Source: Luteibacter sp. SG786
GTDB lineage: Bacteria; Pseudomonadota; Gammaproteobacteria; Xanthomonadales; Rhodanobacteraceae
Assembly: GCF_011759605.1 (NCBI RefSeq)
Contig: NZ_JAAOYX010000001.1
Coordinates: forward strand, 2,099,063 to 2,163,062
Length of the DNA stretch: 64,000 nt
Direction: 5' to 3'
Positions 20,029 through 29,175 of this stretch are shown here, piece by piece. The notes under the pieces were generated by a model. The model was not told the origin of the DNA. It ran no database searches and saw only the letters and a list, made by a program, of their open reading frames with translations. Within the stretch, counting starts at the first letter, position 1, and every line of letters starts with the position of its first letter. A program made the position numbers and the translations under genes.

Positions 20029-20887
20029 GGGACACCTTGGAGCGGAAGGCGAAACGGGCGATCAGGCTGAGCGCAAGCACGAACATCGTAAGCACGAAGG
20101 CGCCGGCCCAGGCGATGGTGTTGATGTCAGGGCTTGGGTCTTTCGTGTATTCGTAGATGATCTGCGGCAGGCTGGCCATGGGGGTCAGCGGGTTGAGGCT
20201 CGTGAACGTATTGCCGAAGGCCGTGAACAGCAGCGGTGCCGTTTCGCCGCTGATGCGGGCCAGGGCCAGCAGCACGCCGGTGACGATGCCCGACCGCGCT
20301 GAGCGGATCAGGATCTGCGTGGTGAGCTTCCATTGCGGCACGCCGAGCGACAGCGCGGCTTCACGCAGCGTGCCGGGAACCAGCCGCAACATTTCGTCGG
20401 TGGTGCGGACGATGACCGGCAGGGCGATCAGCGCGAGGGCCACGCCGCCGGCAAGGCCCGAGAAGGTCACGTTGCCGTTGGACAGGTACTTCGACGGGAG
20501 CACCACGATCGTGTAGACGAACAGGCCCAGCACGATCGACGGCGCCGACAGCAGGATGTCGTTGAGGAAGCGGATGGTCGGGCCCAGGCGCGAGCGGCGC
20601 GAATACTCCGCCAGCCAGGTGCCTGCGGCCACACCGATCGGCGTGGCGATGAGGATGCCGAGGAAGTTGAGGATCAGGCTGCCGATCATCGCGTTGGCCA
20701 GGCCGCCTTCCTCGCGGTAGGCCGTGATCTTGGTGAACAACTGCGGCTTCAGCGCCGAAGCGCCCTGACTCAGGGTTTCCCAGAGGATCCAGGCGAGGAA
20801 GAACAAGCCCAGGCCAGTGGCGATCACGCTGAGTACCATGGCGATGACGTTCTTGATGCGGCGTGTGGTGTAGAGCGACGCGGACAT
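20021..20887 (-). CDS. pstA: Phosphate ABC transporter permease PstA
   Basis: Inner-membrane permease of 288 residues with about six helices. It carries the BPD_transp_1 signature region ([21 protein letters not shown]) and ends FRSKVSHD. The start ATG at 20887 overlaps the pstC stop by one base (TGATG), and the 3' end overlaps pstB. It forms the translocation channel with PstC. Confidence 0.95.
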   Translation of the reverse strand: MSASLYTTRRIKNVIAMVLSVIATGLGLFFLAWILWETLSQGASALKPQLFTKITAYREEGGLANAMIGSLILNFLGILIATPIGVAAGTWLAEYSRRSRLGPTIRFLNDILLSAPSIVLGLFVYTIVVLPSKYLSNGNVTFSGLAGGVALALIALPVIVRTTDEMLRLVPGTLREAALSLGVPQWKLTTQILIRSARSGIVTGVLLALARISGETAPLLFTAFGNTFTSLNPLTPMASLPQIIYEYTKDPSPDINTIAWAGAFVLTMFVLALSLIARFAFRSKVSHD

Positions 20888-21915
20888 CAGTTGCCCTCCT
20901 TCGTGGCCAGCCGGCGAAGCATGAGGCGAGCGATCAGCAGCACGATGAAGGTCACCACGAACAGAAGGAAGGCGAGAGCCATCAGCGCGGAGCGTTGCAG
21001 GCCCTGCGCCTCGCCGAACTGATTGGCGATGGTGGAGGCGATGGAGCTGCCCGTTTCGAGGAAGGACCAGGAGAACTTGAAGGTGTTGCCGAGCACGAAC
21101 GCGACGGCCATCGTTTCGCCGAGCGCGCGACCGAGGCCGAGGAACACGCCGCCGATGACGGCCGTGCGGGTGTAGGGCACCACGATGTCCCACACCACTT
21201 CCCACGTGCTGGAACCCAGCGCGTATGCCGACTCCTTCAGGCGCGTGGGCACCGTCTGGAAGACCTCTCGCATCACCGAGGAAATGAACGGGATGATCAT
21301 CACCGCCAGCACGAGGCCCGCGGTGAGTACGCCGGCGCCGAAGAAGGGGTATTCGCTGGAGAAGAACTTCGCGATCCACGGCACATGCTGCACCAGCCAC
21401 GATACCTGCCCGTCGGGGGGCTCGGCGCTGAAGTTGTTCATCAGCCACGGCTTGATGTGCTCGGCGACGAACGGGGCGAAGATGAAGAGGCCCCACATGC
21501 CGTAGATGATGGACGGAATGCCGGCCAGCAATTCGATGGCCGAGGCGACCGGACCGCGCAGCCACTGCGGCGCGATCTCGGTGAGGAAGAGGGCGATGCC
21601 GAAACTGATGGGTACCGCGACCACGAGTGCGATCATGGCCGTACCGACGGTGCCCATGATGGGCACCAGCGCACCGTACTGGTCGTTGCTGGGATCCCAG
21701 GCGGCGCTGGTGAGGAAGCCCCAGCCGAAGGTGCGGAACGCGTCCTGGCCCAGCCAGAGCGTGGAGCCCGCTGCGCCGATCAGCGAAAGGAGGACAAGCA
21801 GCGCGCAGGCTTTCAACACCCATCCGAAGATGAGGTCGTTGCGTGAGTCCGTCGACGTGCGGCTGGCCCCGGTGTGTGCGGGGGCGGTCGCGGCGTTGCT
21901 GGCGGTGGCATGCAT
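20887..21915 (-). CDS. pstC: Phosphate ABC transporter permease PstC
   Basis: Permease of 342 residues. After a hydrophilic N-terminal tail of about 28 residues come six or more membrane segments, with conserved stretches IELLAGIPSIIYGMWGLFIF and LGLGRALGETMAVAFVLGN typical of PstC. The periplasmic loop between about residues 150 and 185 is long. It is separated from pstS by about 115 bp containing a strong stem-loop and is coupled to pstA by a one-base overlap. Confidence 0.96.
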   Translation of the reverse strand: MHATASNAATAPAHTGASRTSTDSRNDLIFGWVLKACALLVLLSLIGAAGSTLWLGQDAFRTFGWGFLTSAAWDPSNDQYGALVPIMGTVGTAMIALVVAVPISFGIALFLTEIAPQWLRGPVASAIELLAGIPSIIYGMWGLFIFAPFVAEHIKPWLMNNFSAEPPDGQVSWLVQHVPWIAKFFSSEYPFFGAGVLTAGLVLAVMIIPFISSVMREVFQTVPTRLKESAYALGSSTWEVVWDIVVPYTRTAVIGGVFLGLGRALGETMAVAFVLGNTFKFSWSFLETGSSIASTIANQFGEAQGLQRSALMALAFLLFVVTFIVLLIARLMLRRLATKEGN

Positions 21916-21948
21916 AGGAATGCTGTTTCCCGGGCCTTTGCAAACGTT

Positions 21949-21978
21949 GGGTCGCCGCCCCTTACGGGACGGCGACCC
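21949..21978 (-). terminator. Intercistronic stem-loop between pstS and pstC (partial terminator or processing hairpin)
   Basis: GGGTCGCCG (21949-21957) pairs perfectly with CGGCGACCC (21970-21978), and CCC/GGG extend the stem inside. There is no clear T run, so full termination is unlikely. Such hairpins after a binding-protein gene commonly protect its mRNA and lower downstream expression; that role is inferred. Confidence 0.55.
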
Positions 21979-22031
21979 CCTTGAACGACAGTCTGGACCG
22001 GAAGTGTGTCACCGGTCGGACGGTTCGTTGC

Positions 22032-23048
22032 TTACTTGAAGTCCGAACCCCAATAGGCCTGGATCTTCTGGGTGAGCGTGGTCGGCAGCGCGACGTAATC
22101 GAGCGACGCGGCGTCGGCCTGGCCCTTGTCGAAGGCGTACTTGAAGAAGTCGAACGCCACCTTGGTGTGCGAGGGGTTCTTCGACTTCTTGTACATGATG
22201 ATCCAGGTGGTCGCCGTGATCGGCCATGCATCGTCGCCCGAGGCATTGGTCATGATCAGGTTGAAGTCCTTCGCGGAAGCCCAATCGGCCGTGGCGGCCG
22301 CCGCGGCGAAGGTGTCGGCGTTCGGCTGGACCCACTTGCCGGCCGCGTTCTGCATCTGCGCGAAGGAGATCTTGTTCTTCTTCGCGTAGGCATATTCGAC
22401 ATAGCCGATGGAACCGGGAATCTGGCGCACGTACTGCGAGACGCCTTCGTTACCCTTGCCGCCCACACCGGCCGGCCATTCCACGGCGGTGCCGAACTTC
22501 ACCTTCGACGCCCACTCCGGGCTGACCTTCGACAGGTAGTTCGTGAAGTTGAACGAGGTGCCCGAACCGTCCGAGCGGTGCACCACCGTGATCTTCTTGG
22601 CGGGCACCTTGAGGCCCGGGTTCAGCGCCATGATGGCCGGATCGTCCCACGAGGTGATCTTGCCGAGGAAGATGTCGGCGAGGACGGGGCCGCTGAGCTT
22701 GAGCTGGCCGGTGAAGCCGGCGCCGAAGTTCACCACCGGCACGATGCCGCCCACCACGCTCGGGAACTGGCCGAGGCCGAACTTGGTCAGGTCTTCGCTG
22801 CTCATCGGGGCGTCGGAGGCGCCGAAGTCGATGGTGCCTTCCTTGATCTGCGCAATACCCGCGCCCGAGCCCACGGACTGGTAGTTGATCTTGTTGCCGG
22901 TCGATTCCGCGTACTTCGCGGACCACTTGGAGAGTACCGGGTAGACGAAGCTGGAGCCGGCGCCGGTGATGTCGGTGGCCTGCACGGCGGACATGCCGAA
23001 GAGCGAAGCGGCGACCAGCGCGGCAATGCGGAGTTTGCGTGTGAACAC
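22032..23048 (-). CDS. pstS: Phosphate-binding periplasmic protein PstS
   Basis: Periplasmic phosphate receptor of the Pst importer, 338 residues. The signal peptide (VFTRKLRIAALVAASLFGMSAVQA) is followed by the PstS hallmark ITGAGSSFVYPVLSKW, then GAGIAQIKEGTIDFGASDAPM, and VHRSDGSGTSFNFTNYLS, which together form the phosphate pocket. GTG at 23048 is chosen as start since it gives a clean signal peptide and has GAGGGGA upstream. It is the first gene of pstSCAB-phoU. Confidence 0.95.
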   Translation of the reverse strand: MFTRKLRIAALVAASLFGMSAVQATDITGAGSSFVYPVLSKWSAKYAESTGNKINYQSVGSGAGIAQIKEGTIDFGASDAPMSSEDLTKFGLGQFPSVVGGIVPVVNFGAGFTGQLKLSGPVLADIFLGKITSWDDPAIMALNPGLKVPAKKITVVHRSDGSGTSFNFTNYLSKVSPEWASKVKFGTAVEWPAGVGGKGNEGVSQYVRQIPGSIGYVEYAYAKKNKISFAQMQNAAGKWVQPNADTFAAAAATADWASAKDFNLIMTNASGDDAWPITATTWIIMYKKSKNPSHTKVAFDFFKYAFDKGQADAASLDYVALPTTLTQKIQAYWGSDFK

Positions 23049-23149
23049 GGAGAGATCCCCTCGATGGAAAAGATGTCGGGCGAAGCCCGCCCGGGGCCGT
23101 ATTCCAGCCCTGCCGTGTTGCAATGAGACGTACCGAATGTTTCAAGCAG

Positions 23150-23174
23150 ATGACACCAGCCATTCTGGTGTCAT
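23150..23174. promoter_or_regulatory. Perfect inverted repeat upstream of pstS (possible regulatory site)
   Basis: ATGACACCAG (23150-23159) and CTGGTGTCAT (23165-23174) are exact reverse complements around a five-base spacer, about 100 bp ahead of the pstS start. The arm contains TGTCAT, the core of the Pho box, but the second direct half-site expected for PhoB (11-bp period) is poor. It could be a PhoB-linked operator or a weak terminator for the RNase T gene upstream. Confidence 0.4.
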
Positions 23175-23195
23175 ATTAGGAACTTACGAACAGGC

Positions 23196-23855
23196 TCAAG
23201 CGACGATGGGAGCGGCCTGCTCGCGTTCGGCGAGTTCCAGCCGCCGCCAGCGGTTGACGATTTCGCAGAAGAGCTCGGCCGTGCGCTCGGCGTCGTAGAT
23301 GGCCGAATGGGCTTCGCGGGTGTCGAATGCGAGCCCCGCGGCGAGTACCGCCTTGCTCAGTACCGTCTGCCCATAGGCAAGCCCGCCCAGGGTGGCGGTG
23401 TCGAAGCAGCTGAACGGGTGGAACGGATTCCGCTTGTGGCCCACGCGGCGCACCGCCGCGTTCAGGAATGCCAGGTCGAAGGCGGCGTTATGGCCCACCA
23501 GCACTGCACGCTGGCACCCGGCCGCCCGCACGGCCTCACGGACGGTGTTGAACACGTGGTCGAGGGCCTGCCGCTCGGGCAAGGCGCCGCGAAACGGGTG
23601 GTCAGGGTCGATACCCGTGATCTCCAGCGAGCGCGGGTCGATGTTGGCGCCCGGGAACGGCTCGACATTGGCCGCCACCGCCGGCTGGGGAACCAGGAAC
23701 CCGGAAGGCTCCATGGCCACGGGCACGACGGCGATTTCGAGCAGGGCGTCGCGCTCCGACTCGAATCCGCCGGTTTCCACATCCACGATGACCGGCAGGA
23801 ATCCCCTGAACCGCCCGGCCATGGTCGAAGCGGTGCTGTTGCTCGTCGTATCCAT
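23196..23855 (-). CDS. rnt: Ribonuclease T
   Basis: DEDDh 3'-5' exoribonuclease that trims tRNA and stable RNA 3' ends, about 219 residues. Motif Exo I is [10 protein letters not shown], Exo II contains [16 protein letters not shown], and Exo III is [14 protein letters not shown]. The segment [15 protein letters not shown] is characteristic of RNase T rather than DnaQ epsilon. The ATG at 23855 is preferred to the TTG at 23861. It lies upstream of pstS in the same direction; no functional link is evident. Confidence 0.93.
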   Translation of the reverse strand: MDTTSNSTASTMAGRFRGFLPVIVDVETGGFESERDALLEIAVVPVAMEPSGFLVPQPAVAANVEPFPGANIDPRSLEITGIDPDHPFRGALPERQALDHVFNTVREAVRAAGCQRAVLVGHNAAFDLAFLNAAVRRVGHKRNPFHPFSCFDTATLGGLAYGQTVLSKAVLAAGLAFDTREAHSAIYDAERTAELFCEIVNRWRRLELAEREQAAPIVA

Positions 23856-24070
23856 CCGCAAAGGATATCAGCCCGGGCCTGCGCGGGGTGCGCCCGTTAA
23901 GCGGATGTGCGCGTGTCGTCGATTTGCAACAAAAAAGGCATGGAACGGTAAATCTTGCGGCCCATTCTTCGCGGCGTTGGCCCCTTTGAGCATTTTCGGA
24001 GCGAAAAATCTCAAGGGGGCACAGGGGTTCATAGCCAAACGCCATTTCTTTCCTTAAGCGGAGACATCCC

Positions 24071-25447
24071 ATGCGTTCCAAGTTGCTCACGGTGGCCATT
24101 GCCGCCGGTCTGGGCGTGACCAGCTTCTCGGCCCTTGCCGCGACGCCGAAGTCGCAGCAGCCGGCCCGGGTCACGGTCGACGCCGCCACCCTCCAGCAGC
24201 TGCAGGCCCAGCTTGCCGCCCTCCAGGCCAAGGTGGCCGACCTCGAGAGCAAGCAGGAAGCCCAGGCTGACGCACAGATCGAAACGGCCAAGGCCGTGAA
24301 CGACGTGCAGGTCGCCGCCGCCAAGCCGACCGACGACCTGTCCAAGAAGGTCGAGAAGCTGGCCAAGTTCGTGGACAGCACCCATATCGGCGGCACGATG
24401 TTCTTCGACGTGTCCGACATGGATCACAAGGAGAAGGTCGGCAACGGTCCGAACGTGAAGAAGGACGGCCACGGTGCCACCAACGGCACGGGCTTCGACG
24501 TCAAGCGCTTCTACCTGACGGTTGACCACACCTTCGACGACATCTGGTCGGTCAACCTCACCACCGACTTCAACTACCAGTCGACGCTGTCGCAGACCAG
24601 TCTCTTCGTGAAGAAGGCCTACGTGCAGGGCAAGTTCGATCCGCTCTTCACGCTCCGACTGGGTGCGGCCGACATGCCGTGGATTCCGTTCGTCGAGAAG
24701 TGGTACGGCTACCGCTACGTCGAGAACACCATCACCGACCGCTCGTTCGAGGGCGGCCGCAGCGGCTCTACCGCGACCGCGGGTGGTGTGGGCGCCTTCG
24801 CCAACTCGTCGGACTGGGGCCTGCACGCCCTCGGCGCCACCACCGGCGACAACTCGATCAACTACCAGCTGTCCGTCGTGAATGGCCGCGGTTACCGCAA
24901 TCTGAGCCGTTCGAAGAGCGTGGACGCGGAAGGCCGCTTCGGCTATTTGCCGATCGAGCAGATGGTGATCGCCGTCGGCGGTTACACGGGCAAGCGTGGC
25001 AACGATGTGGAGAGCGGCGCCCCGACGCGCACCGCAACCCGTGGCGACGCCCTCGTGGCATGGCGCGACAAGACCTTCGGTGCCGGCGTGGAATATTTCC
25101 ACTCCGAGAACTGGGACGACATCCTGAAGTACCAGGGTGGCTCCGCCCCGGCCCCGCTGTCGATCAAGGACAAGGCCGACGGTTACTCGCTGTGGGCCGA
25201 CTGGCACTTCGACCCGCAGTGGGCCGTGTTCGCCCGTTACGATCGCGTCAGCTACAAGTACACGACGATCGCCGATACGGAACGCGAGTTGAAAGACAAG
25301 TACTACAACGCCGGCGTCTCGTACGACGTGCTGAAGAACCTGAAGCTCGCCCTGGTGTACAAGCACAATCGCCTCGACGGCCCGTACGCCACCCCGTACC
25401 ACTACAAGACCGACGAAGTCGGTTTCTGGGGCATGCTCAGCTTCTGA
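24071..25447 (+). CDS. Phosphate-selective porin OprO/OprP-like
   Basis: Outer-membrane beta-barrel porin of 458 residues. It has a signal peptide (MRSKLLTVAIAAGLGVTSFSALAA) and then a periplasmic coiled coil (LQQLQAQLAALQAKVADLESKQEAQ), a common trimerisation element. The barrel follows, with alternating strands such as FDVKRFYLTVDHTFDDIWSVNLTTDF, and ends with an aromatic residue (WGMLSF), required for BAM recognition. The Porin_O_P look plus the adjacent pst operon supports phosphate or polyphosphate uptake. It is preceded by GGAGA and followed by a strong terminator. Confidence 0.85.
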   Translation: MRSKLLTVAIAAGLGVTSFSALAATPKSQQPARVTVDAATLQQLQAQLAALQAKVADLESKQEAQADAQIETAKAVNDVQVAAAKPTDDLSKKVEKLAKFVDSTHIGGTMFFDVSDMDHKEKVGNGPNVKKDGHGATNGTGFDVKRFYLTVDHTFDDIWSVNLTTDFNYQSTLSQTSLFVKKAYVQGKFDPLFTLRLGAADMPWIPFVEKWYGYRYVENTITDRSFEGGRSGSTATAGGVGAFANSSDWGLHALGATTGDNSINYQLSVVNGRGYRNLSRSKSVDAEGRFGYLPIEQMVIAVGGYTGKRGNDVESGAPTRTATRGDALVAWRDKTFGAGVEYFHSENWDDILKYQGGSAPAPLSIKDKADGYSLWADWHFDPQWAVFARYDRVSYKYTTIADTERELKDKYYNAGVSYDVLKNLKLALVYKHNRLDGPYATPYHYKTDEVGFWGMLSF

Positions 25448-25484
25448 CCGTTATCGGAAGGGAGTTCGACTCAAGGACGAACCG

Positions 25485-25511
25485 ACGGCGGGCGCGAGCC
25501 CGCCGTTTTTT
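25485..25511 (+). terminator. Terminator of the OprP-like porin gene
   Basis: The stem ACGGCGGGC (25485-25493) pairs with GCCCGCCGT (25498-25506) around a GCGA loop and is followed by six T residues. It lies about 40 bp after the stop codon. Confidence 0.92.
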
Positions 25512-25707
25512 GTTTGCTATTGCGAATCGTCTCAAGCATCGGGTGCGCTCTTTCAACCGCGAAGGCTGAACAAAATCGCGTTCGAGCCCCTCTCCATGTC
25601 GCGAAACCGTGCGCTGTGACGAGTTTTTCGCACGAAATACGCATCGAGGCTGAATCGGGCACGGAAACCCCTTGCATCTGTCACATTCGCTACGTAGTTT
25701 CGGCTGC

Positions 25708-26073
25708 ATGAACCATTCTCCGGTCAAGACCGTACGACGCATCGCAGGCACGCTCATCGCGTTCCTCGCGCTTTTCGTCGTGTGCGCCGGGGTTCATGCC
25801 ATGCCCTGCCACGTGGCGGACGGCACCGCGGATGCATTGCATGCTCCGCTGATCCTCGACCTCGAGGATGCGGCCGGCGATGCCGCCGACCCTGGCGACG
25901 AAGACATCGTCACGTCGCTCGAAGACAACAACGGCAACCTCGACGACACCTTCGACCTGCCGCCGGAACACGTGGTCGCCGTGTCGCGCCACTATGCGGG
26001 CCAGCCTGCCGGCCACGTGCCCACGTCGTACGCGCACCACCGCGGTTCCGAACTCCGCCCCCCGATCGCCTGA
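25708..26073 (+). CDS. Hypothetical small exported acidic protein
   Basis: A 121-residue protein with a long signal peptide (TVRRIAGTLIAFLALFVVCAGVHA). The mature part is very acidic in the middle (LDLEDAAGDAADPGDEDIVTSLEDNNGNLDD) and rich in histidine and proline near the end (SRHYAGQPAGHVPTSYAHHRG). I recognise no family. It precedes the carbonic anhydrase-SulP genes by about 120 bp in the same direction, so it may be cotranscribed. The acidic/His-rich mature part could bind metal, but this is speculation. Confidence 0.55.
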   Translation: MNHSPVKTVRRIAGTLIAFLALFVVCAGVHAMPCHVADGTADALHAPLILDLEDAAGDAADPGDEDIVTSLEDNNGNLDDTFDLPPEHVVAVSRHYAGQPAGHVPTSYAHHRGSELRPPIA

Positions 26074-26193
26074 TCCCCGGGCGCGTCCGCGCCCATGCCC
26101 CGCGACCCTTTCCCCACGCGCCTGCGGCTTCGCCAGGCGCAGGCGGACGCGCGTGCGCCCGCCACCCCCAACGCTCTGAACGAGGAACACGTC

Positions 26194-26883
26194 ATGGAAC
26201 GTCTCATCGAAGGTTTCGACCATTTCCGCCGTCATATGACCGACGAGCAGCGCGCGCTATTTGCCCGCCTTGCCTCGGGCCAGACCCCGCACACCATGTT
26301 CATCACCTGCGCCGATTCGCGCATCATGCCCGAGATGATCTTCTCGACGCAGCCGGGCGACATCTTCGTGTATCGCAATGTGGGCAACATCGTCCCGCCT
26401 TATGCGCAGCACGTCAGCGGCGTGGTGGCCGCCATCGAATACGCGGTCACGGCGCTGAAGGTGCAGCACATCGTCATCTGCGGCCACTCCGATTGCGGCG
26501 CCATGAAGGCGCTGCAGAACCCGGCGGCGCTCAAGGGCAAGCCGTCCGTGGAGCAATGGCTGAAGCATGCGGACGTCGCCCGTTACGTGGTGGCCGAGAA
26601 CCGCCCGACGATCCAGGGCGAGGAAGGCCTTCGCTACCTTACCGAGGAGAACGTGGTCGGCCAGCTGGAGCACATGCGCACGCTCCCGGCGGTCGCCGCG
26701 GCGATGGCGAACGGAAGCCTGCGTATCCATGGCTGGATCTACGACATCGCGAAGACGGAGATCACCGCCTTCGACCCGGCCGAGGGGCGTTTCCGCCCCC
26801 TGATCGCCGGCGACGACAACGTGCCCGACGCGACGCCGCATGCGCGGTTCTCCACGCCGATGCGCGTTGCTTCCGCCGCTTAA
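26194..26883 (+). CDS. Beta-class carbonic anhydrase (second; SulP-linked)
   Basis: Zinc enzyme of 229 residues, active-site motifs CADSR (C39, D41, R43) and CGHSDCG (H98, C101). The ATG at 26194 follows GAGGA by a normal distance, which rules out the longer frame from 26095. The SulP transporter starts 9 bp after its stop, so the two are cotranscribed. Pairing of a beta-carbonic anhydrase with SulP is a recognised arrangement that suggests bicarbonate uptake; it differs from the bestrophin-linked enzyme at 6.9 kb in its N-terminus and C-terminal tail. Confidence 0.93.
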   Translation: MERLIEGFDHFRRHMTDEQRALFARLASGQTPHTMFITCADSRIMPEMIFSTQPGDIFVYRNVGNIVPPYAQHVSGVVAAIEYAVTALKVQHIVICGHSDCGAMKALQNPAALKGKPSVEQWLKHADVARYVVAENRPTIQGEEGLRYLTEENVVGQLEHMRTLPAVAAAMANGSLRIHGWIYDIAKTEITAFDPAEGRFRPLIAGDDNVPDATPHARFSTPMRVASAA

Positions 26884-26892
26884 GGATTCACC

Positions 26893-28410
26893 ATGCGCGC
26901 CTATTTCTCACAAGGCCTGTTCGGCCGCGACCTCCTGGGATCGGTGGTTGTCTTCCTTGTCGCACTGCCGCTATGCATGGGCATAGCGATCGCCTCGGGC
27001 ATGCCGCCGAGCGCGGGCCTGATCACGGGCATCGTGGGCGGCATCGTGGTCGGTGCCATCGCCGGTTCCCCGCTGCAGGTCAGCGGGCCGGCGGCGGGTC
27101 TGGCCGTCCTGGTGTTCGAACTGGTGCGTGAGCACGGCGTGGCCGCGCTCGGCCCCGTCGTGCTGCTTGCCGGCTTGATCCAGGTGGTGGCCGGGCTGTG
27201 CCGTGTCGGCGTCTGGTTCCGCATGACGTCGCCGGCCGTGGTGGCCGGCATGCTGTCGGGTATCGGCATTCTCATCGTGGCCTCGCAGTCGCACGTGTTG
27301 CTGGATGCCATTCCGAAAGCGCGCGGCCTGGAAAACTTCGCCGCACTGCCAGCGGCGGCCTGGGAATCGATCACGGGTGCGGGCGAGGGGCAAGCTCCCG
27401 CGGCGCTCATGGTCGGCCTCGGTACCATCGCCATCATGCTCGGCTGGGAAAAGCTCCGCCCCGCGAAGCTGCGTTTCGTCCCGGGCGCACTGCTGGCCGT
27501 GGTGGCGATGACGCTCGCGGCGCAGTTCGGCGCGCTCGACGTGAAACGGGTGGACGTACCTTCCAACCTGTTCTCCGCGGTGAACCTGCCGACCTTCGGC
27601 AGCTTCTTCGGCGTGTTCGACGCCACGCTGCTCGTGGCCGCCGCCACCTTCGCCTTCATCGCCAGCGCGGAGACGCTGCTCTCGGCGGCGGCGGTGGATC
27701 GGATGCACGACGGCGTGAGGACCAACTTCGACCGTGAGCTGACGGCGCAGGGTGTGGGCAACCTCATCTGCGGCTTCCTCGGTGCACTGCCGATGACCGG
27801 CGTGATCGTGCGCAGTGCGGCCAATGTGCAGGCGGGCTCCGCCACGCGCATGGCGGCGATCATGCACGGCGCGTGGCTGCTGGGTTTCGTGATGCTGCTG
27901 CCGTGGCTGATGCGGATGACGCCGGTATCCTGCCTCGCGGGCATCCTCGTCTTCACCGGCGTGAAGATGGTGAACCCGAAGCAGATCAAGGACCTCGCGG
28001 TCTATGGCAAGGGCACCGCGGCGGTCTACGTGGCCACCACGGTCGCCATCGTCGCCACCGATCTGCTCACCGGCGTGATCATCGGCTTCGGCATGTCGCT
28101 GCTGCGTCTTGCCTTGCTGTCGTCCAGGCTGAAGATGGACGTGACGCACCACGATGAACCGGGTGCCGCCACGCTTCACCTGGAAGGTTCGGCCACCTTC
28201 CTTAAGGTGCCGACCATGGCACGCACGCTGGAGCGCATTCCGCCGAACACGCGCCTCTCGGTCATGCTCGACCGCCTGCACCACATCGACCAGGCGTCGC
28301 TGGAACTGCTGCGCGAGTGGGGCCGCAATGCCTCGAAGCGTGGTTGCGAACTGGTGGTGGACTGGCAGGAACTGGGAAGGCGCGTGGAGGGCGCCAGAAG
28401 CGCAGCGTAG
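26893..28410 (+). CDS. SulP family anion transporter with STAS domain (candidate bicarbonate transporter)
   Basis: Inner-membrane transporter of 505 residues. About ten to twelve helices begin with DLLGSVVVFLVALPLCMGIAIASG, the SulP signature; the conserved region SAETLLSAAAVDRMHDGVRTNFDRELTAQGVGN follows; and a C-terminal cytoplasmic STAS domain begins near residue 415 (ATLHLEGSATFLKVPTM... IDQASLELLREW). SulP proteins carry sulfate, bicarbonate or dicarboxylates. The cotranscribed carbonic anhydrase makes bicarbonate the favoured substrate; BicA is the known precedent. Confidence 0.88.
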   Translation: MRAYFSQGLFGRDLLGSVVVFLVALPLCMGIAIASGMPPSAGLITGIVGGIVVGAIAGSPLQVSGPAAGLAVLVFELVREHGVAALGPVVLLAGLIQVVAGLCRVGVWFRMTSPAVVAGMLSGIGILIVASQSHVLLDAIPKARGLENFAALPAAAWESITGAGEGQAPAALMVGLGTIAIMLGWEKLRPAKLRFVPGALLAVVAMTLAAQFGALDVKRVDVPSNLFSAVNLPTFGSFFGVFDATLLVAAATFAFIASAETLLSAAAVDRMHDGVRTNFDRELTAQGVGNLICGFLGALPMTGVIVRSAANVQAGSATRMAAIMHGAWLLGFVMLLPWLMRMTPVSCLAGILVFTGVKMVNPKQIKDLAVYGKGTAAVYVATTVAIVATDLLTGVIIGFGMSLLRLALLSSRLKMDVTHHDEPGAATLHLEGSATFLKVPTMARTLERIPPNTRLSVMLDRLHHIDQASLELLREWGRNASKRGCELVVDWQELGRRVEGARSAA

Positions 28411-28422
28411 CAAACGCCACCG

Positions 28423-28500
28423 TGTAGGAGCCGCTATAGCGGCGAGAGAATTCTTGCGAGTTCGTCGCGAGGTTTCCTCGCCGCCATGGCGGCTCCTACA
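28423..28500. repeat. REP-like palindromic element
   Basis: The arms TGTAGGAGCCGC (28423-28434) and GCGGCTCCTACA (28489-28500) are exact reverse complements. The interior holds further short hairpins (GTCGCGAGG...CCTCGCC). It lies between the convergent SulP and nth genes. Confidence 0.8.
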
Positions 28501-28521
28501 GGTGTCGGTGACCTTTCGCCA

Positions 28522-29175
28522 TCAGTCGCTCTTCGTGTCGTCCGGACGCGTCTTGTGCTTATACGCGCACAAATCGACGATGGCGCAACGCGGGCATTCC
28601 GGCTTGCGCGCCTTGCACACGTAGCGGCCATGCAGGATCAGCCAATGGTGGGCATCCTGGATGAATTCCTTCGGGATCACCTTTTCCAGCTTGTCCTCGA
28701 CCTTGCGCACGTCGGGTCCGGGCGCCAGGCCCGTGCGATTGGCCACGCGGAAGATGTGCGTGTCCACGGCGATGGTGGGCTGGCCGAACGCCGTGTTGAG
28801 CACCACGTTTGCGGTCTTCCGGCCGACACCCGGCAGTTCCTCCAGGGCTTCCCGCGTGGTCGGCACCTCGCCCGCATAGCGGTCGACGAGGATCTGGCTC
28901 ATGGCGATGAGGTTCTTCGCCTTGTTGTTGTAGAGGCCGATGGTGCTGATATAGCCCTTGAGCTTTTCCAGGCCCAGATCCAGGATCTTCTGCGGCGTGT
29001 TCGCCACGGGAAAGAGCTTGCGCGTGGCCTTGTTCACGCCCACGTCGGTCGCCTGCGCGGAGAGCGCCACGGCGGCCAGCAGTTCGAACGGGGTGGTGTA
29101 TTCCAGTTCCGTCTTCGGATGCGGGTTCAACTCGCGCAGGCGGGTGAACATCTCGACCACGTCGGCCTTCTTCAC
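28522..29175 (-). CDS. nth: Endonuclease III
   Basis: DNA N-glycosylase/AP lyase of 217 residues that removes oxidised pyrimidines in base-excision repair. The helix-hairpin-helix [18 protein letters not shown] contains the catalytic lysine, and the catalytic aspartate is in [11 protein letters not shown]. The C-terminal [4Fe-4S] cluster cysteines follow the usual C-x6-C-x2-C-x5-C spacing ([17 protein letters not shown]). GTG start at 29175 overlaps the stop of the RnfB-like gene by 4 bp (GTGA), so the two are coupled. Confidence 0.97.
   Translation of the reverse strand: MKKADVVEMFTRLRELNPHPKTELEYTTPFELLAAVALSAQATDVGVNKATRKLFPVANTPQKILDLGLEKLKGYISTIGLYNNKAKNLIAMSQILVDRYAGEVPTTREALEELPGVGRKTANVVLNTAFGQPTIAVDTHIFRVANRTGLAPGPDVRKVEDKLEKVIPKEFIQDAHHWLILHGRYVCKARKPECPRCAIVDLCAYKHKTRPDDTKSD

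Noticed and set aside
24029-25402. A 457-codon minus-strand frame opposite the OprP-like porin
   Set aside because: It is a shadow of the porin gene, which has a signal peptide, barrel pattern, C-terminal Phe and terminator.
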